Shown here piece by piece: positions 9,870 through 20,486 of a stretch of 29,948 nt of DNA. Below the pieces are notes generated by a model. The model was not told the origin of the DNA. It did not search any database and was given only the letters and a program-made list of their open reading frames with translations. Position 1 is the first letter of the stretch. Every line of letters begins with the position of its first letter. The position numbers and the translations under genes are program-made. The DNA comes from Chara braunii (Eukaryota > Streptophyta > Charophyceae > Charales > Characeae), in assembly GCA_003427395.1 (NCBI GenBank), contig BFEA01000481.1, forward strand, positions 1,082,324 through 1,112,271, in the 5' to 3' direction.

Positions 9870-12425
9870 ATGGCGGAACAGGGACTGGGAATGGAAACTC
9901 GGAACTGGTTGGCCGAGAAAACAAAAGCAGAAATGATCAAAAGAACAGAACTGGTCGGAGTGGGGAATGGAAACGAGGAAGAGGTGGTCGTATGGGAGTA
10001 TCCAAAGGAAGCACTGTCGTGTCTGGACGAATTCTACGCCAAACACGCAGTACTCTTCACCTTCTCCAAGAAGAGCCAGGAACTCAACAGAGTGGAAAAA
10101 CTGAAGTGGTTGTGGGAAAAGCTCAAAGGCATGGAACCAATCCTGGGAACAGATCCAAAAGTGACTTTTCACAATAGGGGAAGAAACACAATCATTGTGG
10201 TTTGCAAAGCCGAAAAACAGGCGGATTTTCTCAAACACAAATCCTTCACCTGTAATTCGTCAGTAGTCTCGGTGTATCACTGGGCGCCTTCCAAAACGAC
10301 CCAGGCATCCCCCTCCAGATACCGCCAGTCGCTGATGCAACAGTATTTCTGGATTCAGTTCGAAGGCGTACGGGAGGGACTACATGGAGCCGTCAAGGCA
10401 AGGTTGCAGGATGAGTATTGTCAATTCCATGTCATGGACTGGATTACCCCCACACCCGACTTCCTGATCCCCCAACACGACACCATGATGGCATGCCTGA
10501 ACACCCAGGGCGCAGTCCCACCACAACTGCCTGAGTTTTGGTACTTCGTGGTCAGGGGGGAAACCGTGAAAGTCACTGTGTCGACCAAGAACAATCCTCA
10601 GTGTATCAAATGTAGACAGAGAGGTCACTTAGGAACTGACCCAAGATGCCCCAAAAACGCAGATTCGGCAAGGAACAAAGCTCTGAAACAGAACAGCCTA
10701 GAGGAAGTGGAGGGCGAGCCGGGCTTTTGGTTTGTTAGGGACGTCAAGTACATTGGATGGGTATTCAACGACAATCTTGAAACGCCGGATTAGGTATGGA
10801 TTCTGGAAGGAGAGCCCACTCCGAGGTCGGACATCTGCCCCCCATCGGATAGCAGCTGGCAGACCAAAAACATCGGTAAGAAATCACCAAAATTTTTCAC
10901 CACTGATCAGGTACTGAACAAGGAAAGGGTTCAGGAGGAGAGGAGGCTAAGAGATCTACAAATGGACCTGGATGTAACGGGAGAACTTGCAGAAAGAAGG
11001 TGGATGGAAACAACAAAAGAAACAAAGGAGCATGAAAGGCTGACTGATCAAACAAATCAAAATACAATAGGCATCTTGATAATCCAGTACACACGCAAAG
11101 CGAGCACAAAAGCGGGACAGGGAAGAGGAACAACCACAGAGCAAGGGGAAGGACAAGAACATGATGTGGAAATGTTTGAGGACAAGAGAATCGGGATCAA
11201 AAGAAAGGGCGAGGAATTCACAAAGGAAGACACCTTCGAAAGAGTTGCGGAAGAGGAATTTGAAGGCCAAGAGAAAGGAGACTGGGAAAATAGACCCATA
11301 GAGAAAATCAGGGAATATATTCTCTCCATGAAGGCCCAGAAAGCTAGTATGTTTGAATTGCATATGGCTTATGTGAGAGAGGAAGTCAACACAAGATGTG
11401 ATGACATCCCACCCATAGAAAATCCCTACGAAGTCCTGGATAAGGAAGAAGAAATGACAGAATACTACGCCCAGCAATATAGCAGAATCAAGAAAGAACA
11501 GGCAAGGAAGCAGAATGCAAAGGAGGGAGGAGAAGTTCGCAAAGAGGAGGAGGGATGGAGAGAGGACAGGTACAAGATGCCTAAGCTGCCAGAGACCTAC
11601 AACAGGAGAAGGAAAGAAGCAGAAAAGAAGAAGGTGGGACCAAAAGGAGAAAAGGGGAAAGGAAACAAGGACCAAAGGGGGAATAGAAAGAGGCAGGGAG
11701 AGAAAGACACAAAGGATAACAACCAAGGAACACAGCAGGTGTTAGGAGACCAGAACAACGAAAGAGAAGCCCTTCTGGTACAATCAGAAGTCCTGGAAGC
11801 ACAAATTCAAAGACTCTCAGACCTGAATGAAGAAATGAGGTTGAAAACAGACACAGTGGGCTCACTGAATGACTGCACGCAAATTGAATTCTGGAATAGG
11901 ACAGTAGCCACGAGCAAAACCCTCCTACCCTCGAGGACAATCTTAGTAGTAAGATTCGACATGTAGGAAGAGGAATGGCAGATTGCCACGACAGCTAACT
12001 TCGCCCTTCCCAGGCTGGAAAAAGGACAAAGCGTAAAGGAAAGGCTCACCTCTACAGTCTCATAGGAAGAACCCGTCAAAGTGGGCCTGTTGGGGAAAGT
12101 GTTGAGGGGACCACCAACAGGAGGAAAAGAGCCCCAGTGCAAGGAAGAAATACTAGACGTGAGACCAATGGTAGCCATCTATAACCCAGGGACCCCGGTG
12201 AGAAGCAACCTGCAATGGAGGCCTTGGTGGTAGATGTCACAACTGCCATACACCGCCCTCGGTACAAGCGCATTACCAGAACTCCCAGCGGCAAGTCTGG
12301 CGATTTCCTTCACCGTTAGGTTCCACAGGTTGAGCCAAAACGAGTTGGGCACCCTGCTGCAGACCCTGCAGGAGGAGGGAGAGGAGACAACTTTGAGATT
12401 AACAAGTTCAACCCACTCTCCTTGA
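9870..12425 (+). pseudogene. LINE ORF1 protein, one frame with four in-frame TAG codons
   Basis: ORF1 proteins bind element RNA. One single frame runs from ATG 9870 to TGA 12423-12425 (851 codons), interrupted only by TAG at 10791, 11964, about 12063 and 12231. An N-terminal domain (to about residue 240) is followed by a CCHC-type knuckle CIKCRQRGHLGTDPRC (10602-10649), in which the last spacing is six residues rather than the usual four. From about 10900 to 11800 the protein is Lys/Glu/Arg-rich with coiled-coil character. The C-terminal part has no known motif. The uninterrupted register over 2.5 kb shows that all four TAGs are point changes rather than frameshift consequences. The endonuclease ORF starts 45 bases downstream. 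Confidence 0.82.
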
Positions 12426-12469
12426 ATATGCTCACACCTCCAAAACGTGGGACTGTGATCCACTGAACC

Positions 12470-13285
12470 ATGAATGCAGGAGAGGATCAAATGGAAGGGG
12501 GGGAGAAGGAATATAAAAGGACTAAGAGAAAGGAGGAGTTGGACATAAGATCTTGGAACGTAAATAGTCTGGCCACCATCTTGTCATCTCCTGCTAAATG
12601 GTTCAGTCTGACAGCCAACATCAACTGGTTGGACAACGAACCTCCAGACATAGTCTGCTTACAAGAAACCCGCCTGACTAGTTCGGAAGAACACCAGGAA
12701 ATACAAACGGAGAACGTTTGGAGAGCACAATGGGCTAACAGCCCCAAAGCCCCTCAGCCTCGGTCGGAGTACTTATCCTCTTTAACAATAAAGGCAAAGC
12801 ATGAGAACACCTAAAAATAGGCCAAGTGACCAAGGACCCGACTAGTGGTAGATGGATTAGGATTGACCTCTCCCTTATACAAGGGGAAATAACCCTACTA
12901 AACATATACGCTCTAAACACAAATACTCAAAGAAGAGAATTAATAGAAACCATCAAACAGGAATGCCCGAACCAACAACATATCATAGCAGTAGGAGACT
13001 GGAATGCAACGATGGACCCCCTCCTGGACAGGATATCTCACGCTAGAGAAGGGTACGACGTAACGGTATCCCACACTATGCTAGACTTCACAACAGAGAA
13101 GAAATTAATGGACCCCTTCAGAACAAGACACCCAGAAGCTAAGCGATTTACTTGCACCAGGAAGACCCTGCAGGGGAGGGTAGCTTTCTAAGGATTGACT
13201 ACTTCCTAGTCTCAGACTCCATAGCAGGAGTGGTACTAAACTCAGCCATATTCAGATACCCCTACTACGGGGGTTTGATCAAAGC
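12470..13285 (+). pseudogene. LINE ORF2, APE-type endonuclease domain
   Basis: This nicks target DNA to prime reverse transcription. Exonuclease-endonuclease-phosphatase motifs appear in order: IRSWNVNSL (Asn, about 12547), DIVCLQETRL (catalytic Glu, about 12645), LNIYALNTN (about 12898), VGDWNATMDP (Asp/Asn, about 12991) and RIDYFLVS (13191-13214). They occupy three successive frames, so one-base shifts fall near 12765-12820 and 13180-13190. ATG 12470 is the likely ORF2 start, 45 bases after the ORF1 stop. The final SDH-type motif is not recognisable because of another shift near 13260-13290. Confidence 0.88.
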
Positions 13286-14892
13286 AGATAGGCCTACTAC
13301 TAAACTTCGGCTTAGAGAACGAGCCTGAAAGAGGCTTCTACAAGGTTAACAACTCCCTACTAAAACTGGAAGGAATCAAGAATGCGGTCAAGCAAACATG
13401 GAAGGGACTCTCACCCAAGATGCAAGGGGAAGGCGTACTCTTACACTTCGGGAAAGCCCAAGGGCGCGTAAGCAAATAACTAAGCAAGGAATCAAGAAAT
13501 GAAGCAAAAAGAAGAAAGGAAAGACAAGAACTGCTCGAATCCGTTGTAGAGATGGCAGAGTACAACCTAATCTGCAACCCTGGCTCCCAACTGTACGAAT
13601 CCCTACTCTCATCAGCAAGAGACGAACTGGCAAATTGGGCGGAATGGAAAAGAAGGGGCATAAGCATCAGAGCAAGAATGAAGGAGTGGGAGTCCAATGA
13701 AACCATGACGAAATATTTCTTCCAGAAAATTAAAGCAAACAGCAGAAACAGTAGAATACTAGAGCTTAAAGATGAAAGGGGAACATTAAAGAGTCAACAA
13801 CAAGACCTGTTGCAAATAGTCACCAACTTTTACAAGAAACTGTACACATCACAGTCTACCGACGAAGACAGTGGGACCATAAGGAGAGCAAGAGAAAAAT
13901 TCTTGAAGCATCTGGTTTCAAGCATACTTTCGGAAGCTTCTGCCTATCTCGATAAAGACCTCACTCTTCCAGAAATACGAAAAGCATTAGACTCCATGCA
14001 ACCAAACAAGGTCCCGGGCATAAACGGATTGACAAGGGAGTTTTGGCAAGAGCATTGGACGACACTAGGGGAAGACCTCTTGCGCTTCTTTCGAGAGGCC
14101 TACCGAAAGGGAGGCTTAGGTGAAGAGATCAGCACGGGGGTAGTAACGCTGCTCTACAAAAAAAGGGAAACGGAAGACATAAGAAACTACGGACCAATAT
14201 CCTTGTTACCAGTAACATACAAAATCTTGGCCAAAGTACTCACAAATAGAATAAGGAACGTAACAGATAAATGTTTCCACATGGACCAAACAGGCTTCAT
14301 TCCAGGGAGATTTATCCTAGACAATGTAATATGTTTAAAAGAGGCAACTAAACTAATACAGGACAAGAAACTACAAGCAACCATTCTTTTCTTCGACTTT
14401 GAGAAGGCCTACGATCAAGTCAACTGGGATTTTCTCCAACAGTGTATGGAGAGAATGGGAGTGGGCCCAATGTTTTGAAGATGGATGAGAGGGTTATACG
14501 CAGACGCAAGGGGAAGAGTGCCAATGAACGGCTACCTATCAGAGGCGTACAAAATGTCAAGATCGGTTAGACAGGGAGATCCACTGACCGCCCCTATATT
14601 TATCTTCGTCATGGAGGCAATCGCAGCCTTCATGAGGAAAGACCCCTCAGTAGAGGTTACAAGCCCTGGACAACGGAGGGAACAGCCATCTCCAACTCCC
14701 CACAATGATGTTGTTCGCAGATGATCTAACGGTCCTTATAAGGGCTACGGATTCATCTTTCCAAGCACCGACAAGAGTCATGCAATCCTTTCAACTGGCC
14801 TCGGAAATGAAGATCAATTGGAAGAAAACAGTAGGGTGGTGGCACTCAGAACCCCCCCCCCCCAACCGGACACAGAATCCACACAAGGGTTA
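13286..14892 (+). pseudogene. LINE ORF2, reverse transcriptase domain (fingers and palm)
   Basis: This is the reverse transcriptase for target-primed copying. Motifs in order: the KVPGINGLTREFW block (about 14010), NYGPISLLPVTYKILAKVL (about 14187), QTGFIPGRFILDNV (about 14290), FFDFEKAYDQVNWDFL with the first catalytic Asp (about 14392), VRQGDPLTAPIF (about 14566) and the catalytic FADD (14714-14725). In-frame stops are TAA 13479-13481 and TGA 14476-14478, the latter between palm motifs. A frameshift lies between about 14660 and 14705. The linker from the endonuclease starts at about 13292. After the palm the coding register is cut by the hAT element, whose left target copy is 14893-14900. 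Confidence 0.93.
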
Positions 14893-14900
14893 CAACGGTT
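14893..14900. repeat. 8-bp target site duplication, left copy (CAACGGTT)
   Basis: It matches 15839-15846 (CAACTGTT) at seven of eight bases and directly flanks the terminal inverted repeat. Eight-bp duplications are characteristic of hAT transposons. Confidence 0.85.
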
Positions 14901-15838
14901 CAGAGATGAGCAACGGGTACCCAGACCCACACCCACCCGCACCCACCCCACCCACGAGGCATTGGGTCAGGTGTGGGTCTTGATAAGCTGGCATGGGTAG
15001 GATGAGGGTGGGTCAAGGCGAGCAATTCTGGGTGGGTGACAGGCGGGTCAATGTTAGGCTAGGGTCACCCGAATGGGTGGGTGACAAGCGGGTGAACGAT
15101 AGGCCTGGGTCACCTGACCCACAGACCCAGGACAACCCATAAGAACCTTTCCCCCTCCCCCCCACCCCCCACCCCCCCTTATACATATTTCCCAGCTGCT
15201 GTCCATCTGTGGACTTCAAAGGTTGGAGGCCCAGGAAACGGAAAGTCTCCACCCTGGGGCCCCTGGAAAAGAAGTTATCGTCCTCGAAAAAAAGAGTCGC
15301 GCTAGTGGCAACTAAAAATTTGGGGTCCTCCATGAAAAAATGTGTCACACTCTACTGGTGGCAGCTGGACCACGGCCCAAACAACGGGATGTTCGCTCCC
15401 ATTAAAACAGCGGGGATCGAACCTAACCACAGCAAGTGGCAAGCCTTAGGTTCACTACCCAATTTCAAACTTGTGGAGCGATTCGAATTTCTGCAGGCAG
15501 AGATGCTTCAAAGTTTTGCGTCATCATCCAAGGATGTCATGTTGCTATGGTGTGTGCAAATGTTCAAAGGGACTGAGACAATGGGGAATGGGCGGGGGCG
15601 GGTGGAAAATAATTAGGTACCGGGTGCGGGCGGGTAATTTTGTTCTCGCAGGTCAGGGTGAAGGTTTTTTACGGGTGACGGGCGGGTTGGGTGTGGGAGG
15701 AAATTTTCAAAAAAACACTCAGGTGGGTTGGGTCGCCTTGAGATTTTTTGTTTTTGTTTTTTTGAGGGTGGGCGGTGCTTAAAAAATTATGGTCGGGTTG
15801 GGTGAAGTGCCAATTCCAAAAAAAAATGCTCATCTCTG
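14901..15838. mobile_element. Non-autonomous hAT-type DNA transposon, 938 bp, inside LINE ORF2
   Basis: Perfect 12-bp terminal inverted repeats, CAGAGATGAGCA (14901-14912) and TGCTCATCTCTG (15827-15838), are bounded by an 8-bp duplication with one mismatch. Subterminal regions are packed with GGGT/ACCC units on both sides (14918-15180 and 15590-15810). In hAT elements such arrays act as transposase-binding repeats, by family knowledge. The length is too short for a hAT transposase (usually over 600 residues) and no transposase motif is visible, so movement would need a helper. LINE ORF2 resumes immediately after the right duplication, which proves insertion into a pre-existing LINE. Confidence 0.9.
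15209..15616 (+). CDS. Unrecognised 135-residue frame inside the hAT element
   Basis: This open frame starts MDFKGWRPRKRK with a basic N-terminus. It contains YWWQLDHGPNNGMFAP and later Phe/Leu-rich stretches, without any motif I recognise. It occupies the only non-GGGT part of the transposon. It may be a remnant of transposase, a captured host fragment or chance. I see no evidence that it is expressed. Confidence 0.25.
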   Translation: MDFKGWRPRKRKVSTLGPLEKKLSSSKKRVALVATKNLGSSMKKCVTLYWWQLDHGPNNGMFAPIKTAGIEPNHSKWQALGSLPNFKLVERFEFLQAEMLQSFASSSKDVMLLWCVQMFKGTETMGNGRGRVENN

Positions 15839-15846
15839 CAACTGTT
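15839..15846. repeat. 8-bp target site duplication, right copy (CAACTGTT)
   Basis: The partner of 14893-14900. One base differs, so the insertion is not very recent or one copy has mutated. Confidence 0.85.
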
Positions 15847-17980
15847 GGACTGCCAAGTCCCCGTCAAATTTTTGGGCATATGTAACCATGACGGGGGCCA
15901 GCAATTCGATAGCGACAAACCTACTGGCAGCCGTCATGAACAAATTCGTAGGATGGCAGAGAACACACACATCCGTAAGGGGTAGGGCCCTAGTCATGAA
16001 CTCCTCGATCTTTTCCATGGTCTGGTTTACAGCTTCAATCTGGGACCCACCACCAACCTTTACGAAGGACCTGAAGAGAAAAGCAGCAGTGTACTTATGG
16101 ACAGGCGATGCATCAACAAACCAATTCATACCAAAGGTGGCGTCGAAATACGTAACCAACTCAACAAACGAAGGGGGTCTCAGTCTCATCGACCCAGCAA
16201 CGGATTACAAAGCTCTTCAGACAAAGTGGGTCCTAAGACTAATACTGAAATTGGAACCCTTCAAGACCCACGACAACATAAAAGGATACACGTGGCTCAT
16301 AAACAGACACTGGACACCCAGAAAAGAAGGGACCAGACCCAGACGGAGAGACGGATAACTGAGTGTCGACCCCCCAAGTGGACATTGGTCCAAATTAATC
16401 ACCGCCTGGAGAGAAGCCTTCCCACAAAGAAGAAGGGGACCAAAAATGAAAGAAGAAATTTTGCGACCACCTCTCTTTGGGAATGATTTACTAAAGGAAC
16501 GAGAGGGGAAGACATGGTCCCTCAACGGAAAGGGAAAGAAATGGAGAACATGGATAGAAAGAGAGGATAGAACACTTATGGGACGAACAAAATGGCAAAT
16601 GGAAGTCGGAGGGGGAGCTTAGGAACAAACTAAAAGGCCACCACAATCTGCAGAAGAACCTAGAGGAACTAATTGACAGCATCCCAATTGCTTGGAGAGC
16701 AACGCTAAAAAAGGAGAGAGTCTGGAAGAAGGGCGACTGGGCAACCCTGAAGATGCAGGACACTCCCTCGGTCGGTCTTTGCTTCATAAAGTACTCGGAA
16801 CCAGACAAAAGTACAGCTCTCTTTGAAGTACATGAACTGGAGGAAAAAAACAAATCAATAGTCACAATCAGAAAAGACTCACTAACGGCACTAGAATTCA
16901 ACACTAGAGATGTGCGTAAAGTCAGAGAATTAACAAACGAACAAAAAAGGTCAAAGAAAGGGCAAGGAAAGAAGGAAGCCCCCATGTGGCTGTTTCGACC
17001 TAACAAGGACATCTCAGAGCTAGAAGTGGACCCTAACGAATGAGGATGGTACGAGAGGAGGGGACAAGGTAGAGCCCAAAAATGGACCACATTGTACGAA
17101 TACACAGTTAAAAAAGGATACAGCAAGATGGGAAAAGAACCTGCAGATGGACCCTGTCTCCTTCCAGACAATCCCATGGTCCTTTTACGCCTCCATAAAA
17201 CCTCAAGGAATAAGGAGCCTCCAATGGTTAATCATCTATCTAGCAGTCCCCGTCAATGCATGGCTGGACTCAAGGAGAAGAGAGGAGGACAGATCGGAAA
17301 CTTCAGCACACTGCCAGATGTGTCGGGATCAAGAAAGAGAGACGCTAACCCACTGCTTCCTACATTGTCAACATCCAAGATCTCTCTGGGACAAATGCAA
17401 AGCAGCTTGGTCCAAACTTTTGCCCCCAGGGATCAACTGTTCTTCTTGACAGCAATCGACCACGAAGGCTTAGTCCCCGAGGAAGATGGAGAAATCATAG
17501 AGCTGCTGAGAAGAACAACCTTGTGGGTAATCTGGAGAGCTAGATGCGGGACCACAATTGGCAAAAAGAAGATATCGACTAATGAATCGTGGAAAGAGGC
17601 GAAAATATTGGTGGAAACAGGAATCAGAGCGGAATGGAAGCAAACCCTGAGTAGGATGGAGAAGGAAGGGGAAGCACACAAGAAGACCAAGCTACAAAAA
17701 GAATTTGAGAAGAAAAGGGAGGTTTACTGGCACGGCTAACGGGAAAAACCCTCCACTTCACAGACTGGTGGACTCCAGCCAGCCCAATGACAGAAGAGGA
17801 CGGAGAAACTCCGATGGACCTGGAGTGTTGAAAAACGAACAGCTGGCCTCATTCATCCCTCTCAGGGAAACACGGCAGGAAGAGGGTTTAGGTCCTAAGG
17901 ACCACAAGAGAGCATTAGACAAGCGCTTAGACCGCTCTATATCCCATCATGAAGCCACTGTAAATATTAAGACGGAATAA
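15847..17980 (+). pseudogene. LINE ORF2, thumb and C-terminal zf-RVT-like region
   Basis: This is a continuation of ORF2 after the hAT insertion. SSIFSMVWFTASIW and GGLSLIDPATDYKALQTKWV (to about 16240) match the post-palm segment that plant LINEs share. The frame passes TAA 16356-16358 and stays open to about 16620. It then shifts, runs through TGA 17041-17043 to about 17140, and shifts again into a Cys/His cluster CQMCRDQERETLTHCFLHC (about 17312-17368) followed by a Trp, the pattern of the zf-RVT domain. It shifts back for LWVIWRARCG and a Lys/Glu-rich end (to 17739), and a last frame runs to 17980. The zf-RVT-like region is thought to bind element RNA or DNA. The true stop is uncertain. 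Confidence 0.82.
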
Positions 17981-18842
17981 GGACAGCCTAGAGCAAGGAC
18001 TCAGAATGACCATGAGAGAAAAATTACAAAATCATGGAAATATTAAGAAGAAGATGATAAGAGCTTTACTATCATGGGGCTATCACCTTCCTCCTTGCAA
18101 CCCCTTGGTACATGACACCATCAAGAGTCTCAATCCTTCTACTCTTACGCCACTCAGAATGACCAAGCAGCAGGGAGAGAATAAGGATCAGGAATTCATC
18201 CCATGGGCAACTGATCAATTAGACCAGAAGGACCAAGCACAATACCCATCGACACTAGTTCTGGCATCACCACAATTAGTTAAACTAGGTTTGGTAAAAC
18301 AAGAATGACACTTATAGAGAAACATGAAGTAGGTTAGGTTAAGAATCGGCAGTCCATTTGGATTAACCTCCGGAGAGGAATCAGGGTCTAGGACTAAGGA
18401 ACAGCTCAGTTTCTTATCTCTTGGACTTGTGACAGGTAAACCATGACAGCATTATAACCGAGGATTTAGGGTTTAGGATTGTTAAAGAAATTAGGTAATT
18501 ACTAATTAGGGTGTTTAGACTTGAGTCTTTTCAACAGATTCATAAGCGCCCCAGAACACTCTGATAGAATACACCTACCCGCTAGCTACAAACTAGGGAG
18601 GAGCAAAACTGGGTTAGTTGGATTGGCAAACGGAGTTAGTGTAGGCTAACTTAGGCAGGGGTGAGGGGTGATACATGCGTCCTCGAGGAAGTAATCAATG
18701 TCGCCCACTCGGGCCTCCCAGCCATAATGGGGGGGAGCGTGCGTGAGTCTCTTTTGTATCTCTTATTGACTTGGCGGGGGGAAAGGAACCGGACTGTTGC
18801 TTCCCAGAATAGTAGGAGCCAGAACCAAGAGGTTTCTGAATT
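17981..18842 (+). other. Probable LINE 3' untranslated region
   Basis: It has no coding motifs. It contains a short TTTAGGGTTTAGG phrase near 18463 that resembles plant telomere sequence but is under two units. It ends at GAATT followed by an A-tract, the expected LINE tail. Whether all of it belongs to the LINE is not established. Confidence 0.45.
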
Positions 18843-18907
18843 AAAAAAAANNNNNNNNNNNNNNNNNNNNNNNNNNNNNNNNNNNAAAAAAAAAAAAAAA
18901 AAAAAAA
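18843..18907. other. A-tract with a 35-base assembly gap
   Basis: A-run, 35 N (18851-18885), then a longer A-run. It is probably the LINE poly(A) tail, unresolved in sequencing. True length is unknown. Confidence 0.8.
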
Positions 18908-19272
18908 GAAGAAGAAGATTTGAGGATGGAATGAGAGAGAGAGTTTTTTTTTTTTTTAACACACTCAGAAGACCCAGCAAATGGACTCAGGCCCCTCTCA
19001 GGGTCAGAAAAAAAATATCAGCAAACAGATCAAAGGTAGCAACTTTTCTTAGAAAATGCAGATTTCTCAGTCTGAGACCGTGCAGGGCATTGCAGGAGAA
19101 GGATGTTTCTGGAAGCTCAGGTATTGATTGAGTTAAAGAAGAAGAAGAAGAAGAAGGTCCGGTAGCCAAGGTGTCTGTGGAGCCACATCCTGGCTCCAAC
19201 TCGATCGATATCTTCTTCTTCTTCTTCTTCTTCTTCTTCTTCTTCTCCTTCTTCTTCTTCTTCTTCTTTTTT
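18908..19272. repeat. GAA/TTC microsatellites and unassigned spacer
   Basis: An AAG run at 19136-19156 and a TTC run at 19211-19268 face each other around 54 bases, so they could pair as a hairpin. 18960-19130 has no recognisable feature. No gene is supported. Confidence 0.75.
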
Positions 19273-19365
19273 GGGGGTCCGGACGTGGTCTATCTGTATA
19301 ATAAAAAAAACGGGTATGTATAATAAATTATTATACAGATAGACCGCGTTCGGATCCCCCCCCAC
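19273..19365. mobile_element. Palindromic MITE-like hairpin, about 93 bp
   Basis: Two arms of about 30 bases (19274-19303 and 19328-19360) pair with three or four mismatches. They are identical at their inner end (GGTCTATCTGTATAATA and complement) and diverge only near the GGGGTCCGGAC outer end. The loop is A-rich. Size and shape fit a miniature inverted-repeat element, and no target duplication could be assigned with confidence. Confidence 0.7.
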
Positions 19366-19421
19366 AAAAAAAAACGGGCCTGAAAAACCCCCAAAACAAT
19401 TTTGGGGTCTCGGCTCCTCAG

Positions 19422-20486
19422 TGGGCGATAGACAGAAAACCAAGTTGCAAAATCGCGCAGAAGTCCAGATAGTCATGTACCAAGCAGAGAGCACAATGCA
19501 CCAGATACCATCCAAATAAGAGCAATACAATGAACTCGTATGTCAATGTCGATGCTCTCTGGCCACACCAACACAGTATCCAATGTCGCCCCTACTGTCT
19601 GGCGCCCAGCGCCCAGACTACACTACTCAGCCTATCTATCCTATCTATGTTCATGCGACTGGATCACATCGAAGTCGAAGACCAAGGTACGTGACGTCAA
19701 CACCAATGCCGGCCGCCAGTGTACACCAGGTACGTTCTCTCTCCTCCCCTCATCACACCTTGATCCCCTCTGCATGCGCCTCCTACCCGAAGACCAAGAC
19801 CACCATCGCCATCACCTTCCTGCGCCTCTGCAGCACGGCTATGGTTGCTGTGCGCCCGCTGCCTCAGCAGCGCCCCTCACCTCAGTGCCCGTGCGCGCAT
19901 CCGACGAGCAGCGCCCATGCAGACACTAGCGCAGCAACGCAGCAGAGGGTCCGCACTGTCTGCCAAGACCAGAATGCCTACCCAGGGGGCACACACTTTC
20001 CTTTATGGAAAGTGTGCTCACTGCTGGCTGGCCTGGCCAGGCGTGTGGGGGCCCAGTAGCTTGCCTCTGGCCCCAAGTGTCTGCGCCCAGGCCCAGTTTC
20101 AGATACCGGCCTGGGCCTCATGCAGTTAGGCACGTCCAGGCAGCCACCCAGCCTCCAAGTGTTTGCAGCATTTTCATTGGTTCGCGGCATGTGTGATGAC
20201 AATGCTGCTTCCTCATTGGCCCACAACCAGTCCGTGATGTGTCGGCCTCACACAGTGTATGCCCAGGTACAGCCCTAGCTTCTGGAAAGAGCCTGGAGGC
20301 TCACGTTGCTCTGTAACCAACTGGCGTGCTGCAACTGTCTGAGTACCCACGTATGGAAAATGTTGAAAAGAGGCCTCTCAGTGATATTCAGGTCCGCCTT
20401 CGCTTAGGGCGAGCACGGGCTTGCTGGGGGCCCAGCCAGAACACTTTTATGTCTGATAAGGGGTCCGCGGGGCTCGTTCCTCACAC
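19422..20486 (-). mobile_element. Divergent relative of the gypsy LTR, probably solo
   Basis: It follows the same order of landmarks as the LTR at 7090-8130: GTTGCAAAATC, AGAGCACAATG, ACCAGGTACGT near the first third, GCGTGCTGCAACTGT near the end, then CTTAGGGCG(G/A)GCAC, GCTTGCTGGGG, and the CCTCACA terminus. Similarity is patchy, so it belongs to an older copy or a sister family. It is about 1065 bp. No primer binding site or internal coding sequence adjoins it. No clear target duplication was found, and the left edge (TGGGCG) is approximate. Confidence 0.75.

Larger units (their letters stand above)
9340..18842 (+). mobile_element. Non-LTR retrotransposon (LINE), long degenerate copy
   Basis: It has a two-ORF layout: ORF1 with a zinc knuckle (9870-12425), and ORF2 with APE endonuclease, reverse transcriptase and a zf-RVT-like C-terminal region (12470-17980). 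The order is that of plant L1-type LINEs. The 3' end probably falls at the A-tract starting 18843, giving about 8.5 kb without the hAT insertion at 14901-15838. Frames are broken by TAG, TAA and TGA codons and several one-base shifts. Both element ends are estimates. Confidence 0.88.

Noticed and set aside
10956-11940. Long Leu/Phe/Ser-rich minus-strand frames opposite LINE ORF1
   Set aside because: They are the antisense of a Lys/Glu-rich coding region, which reads as hydrophobic residues without stops.
18463-18477. TTTAGGGTTTAGG as an interstitial plant telomere array
   Set aside because: Less than two units and no array around it; chance or a relic too short to call. The CCTAACCCTAACC at 27079 is similarly short.
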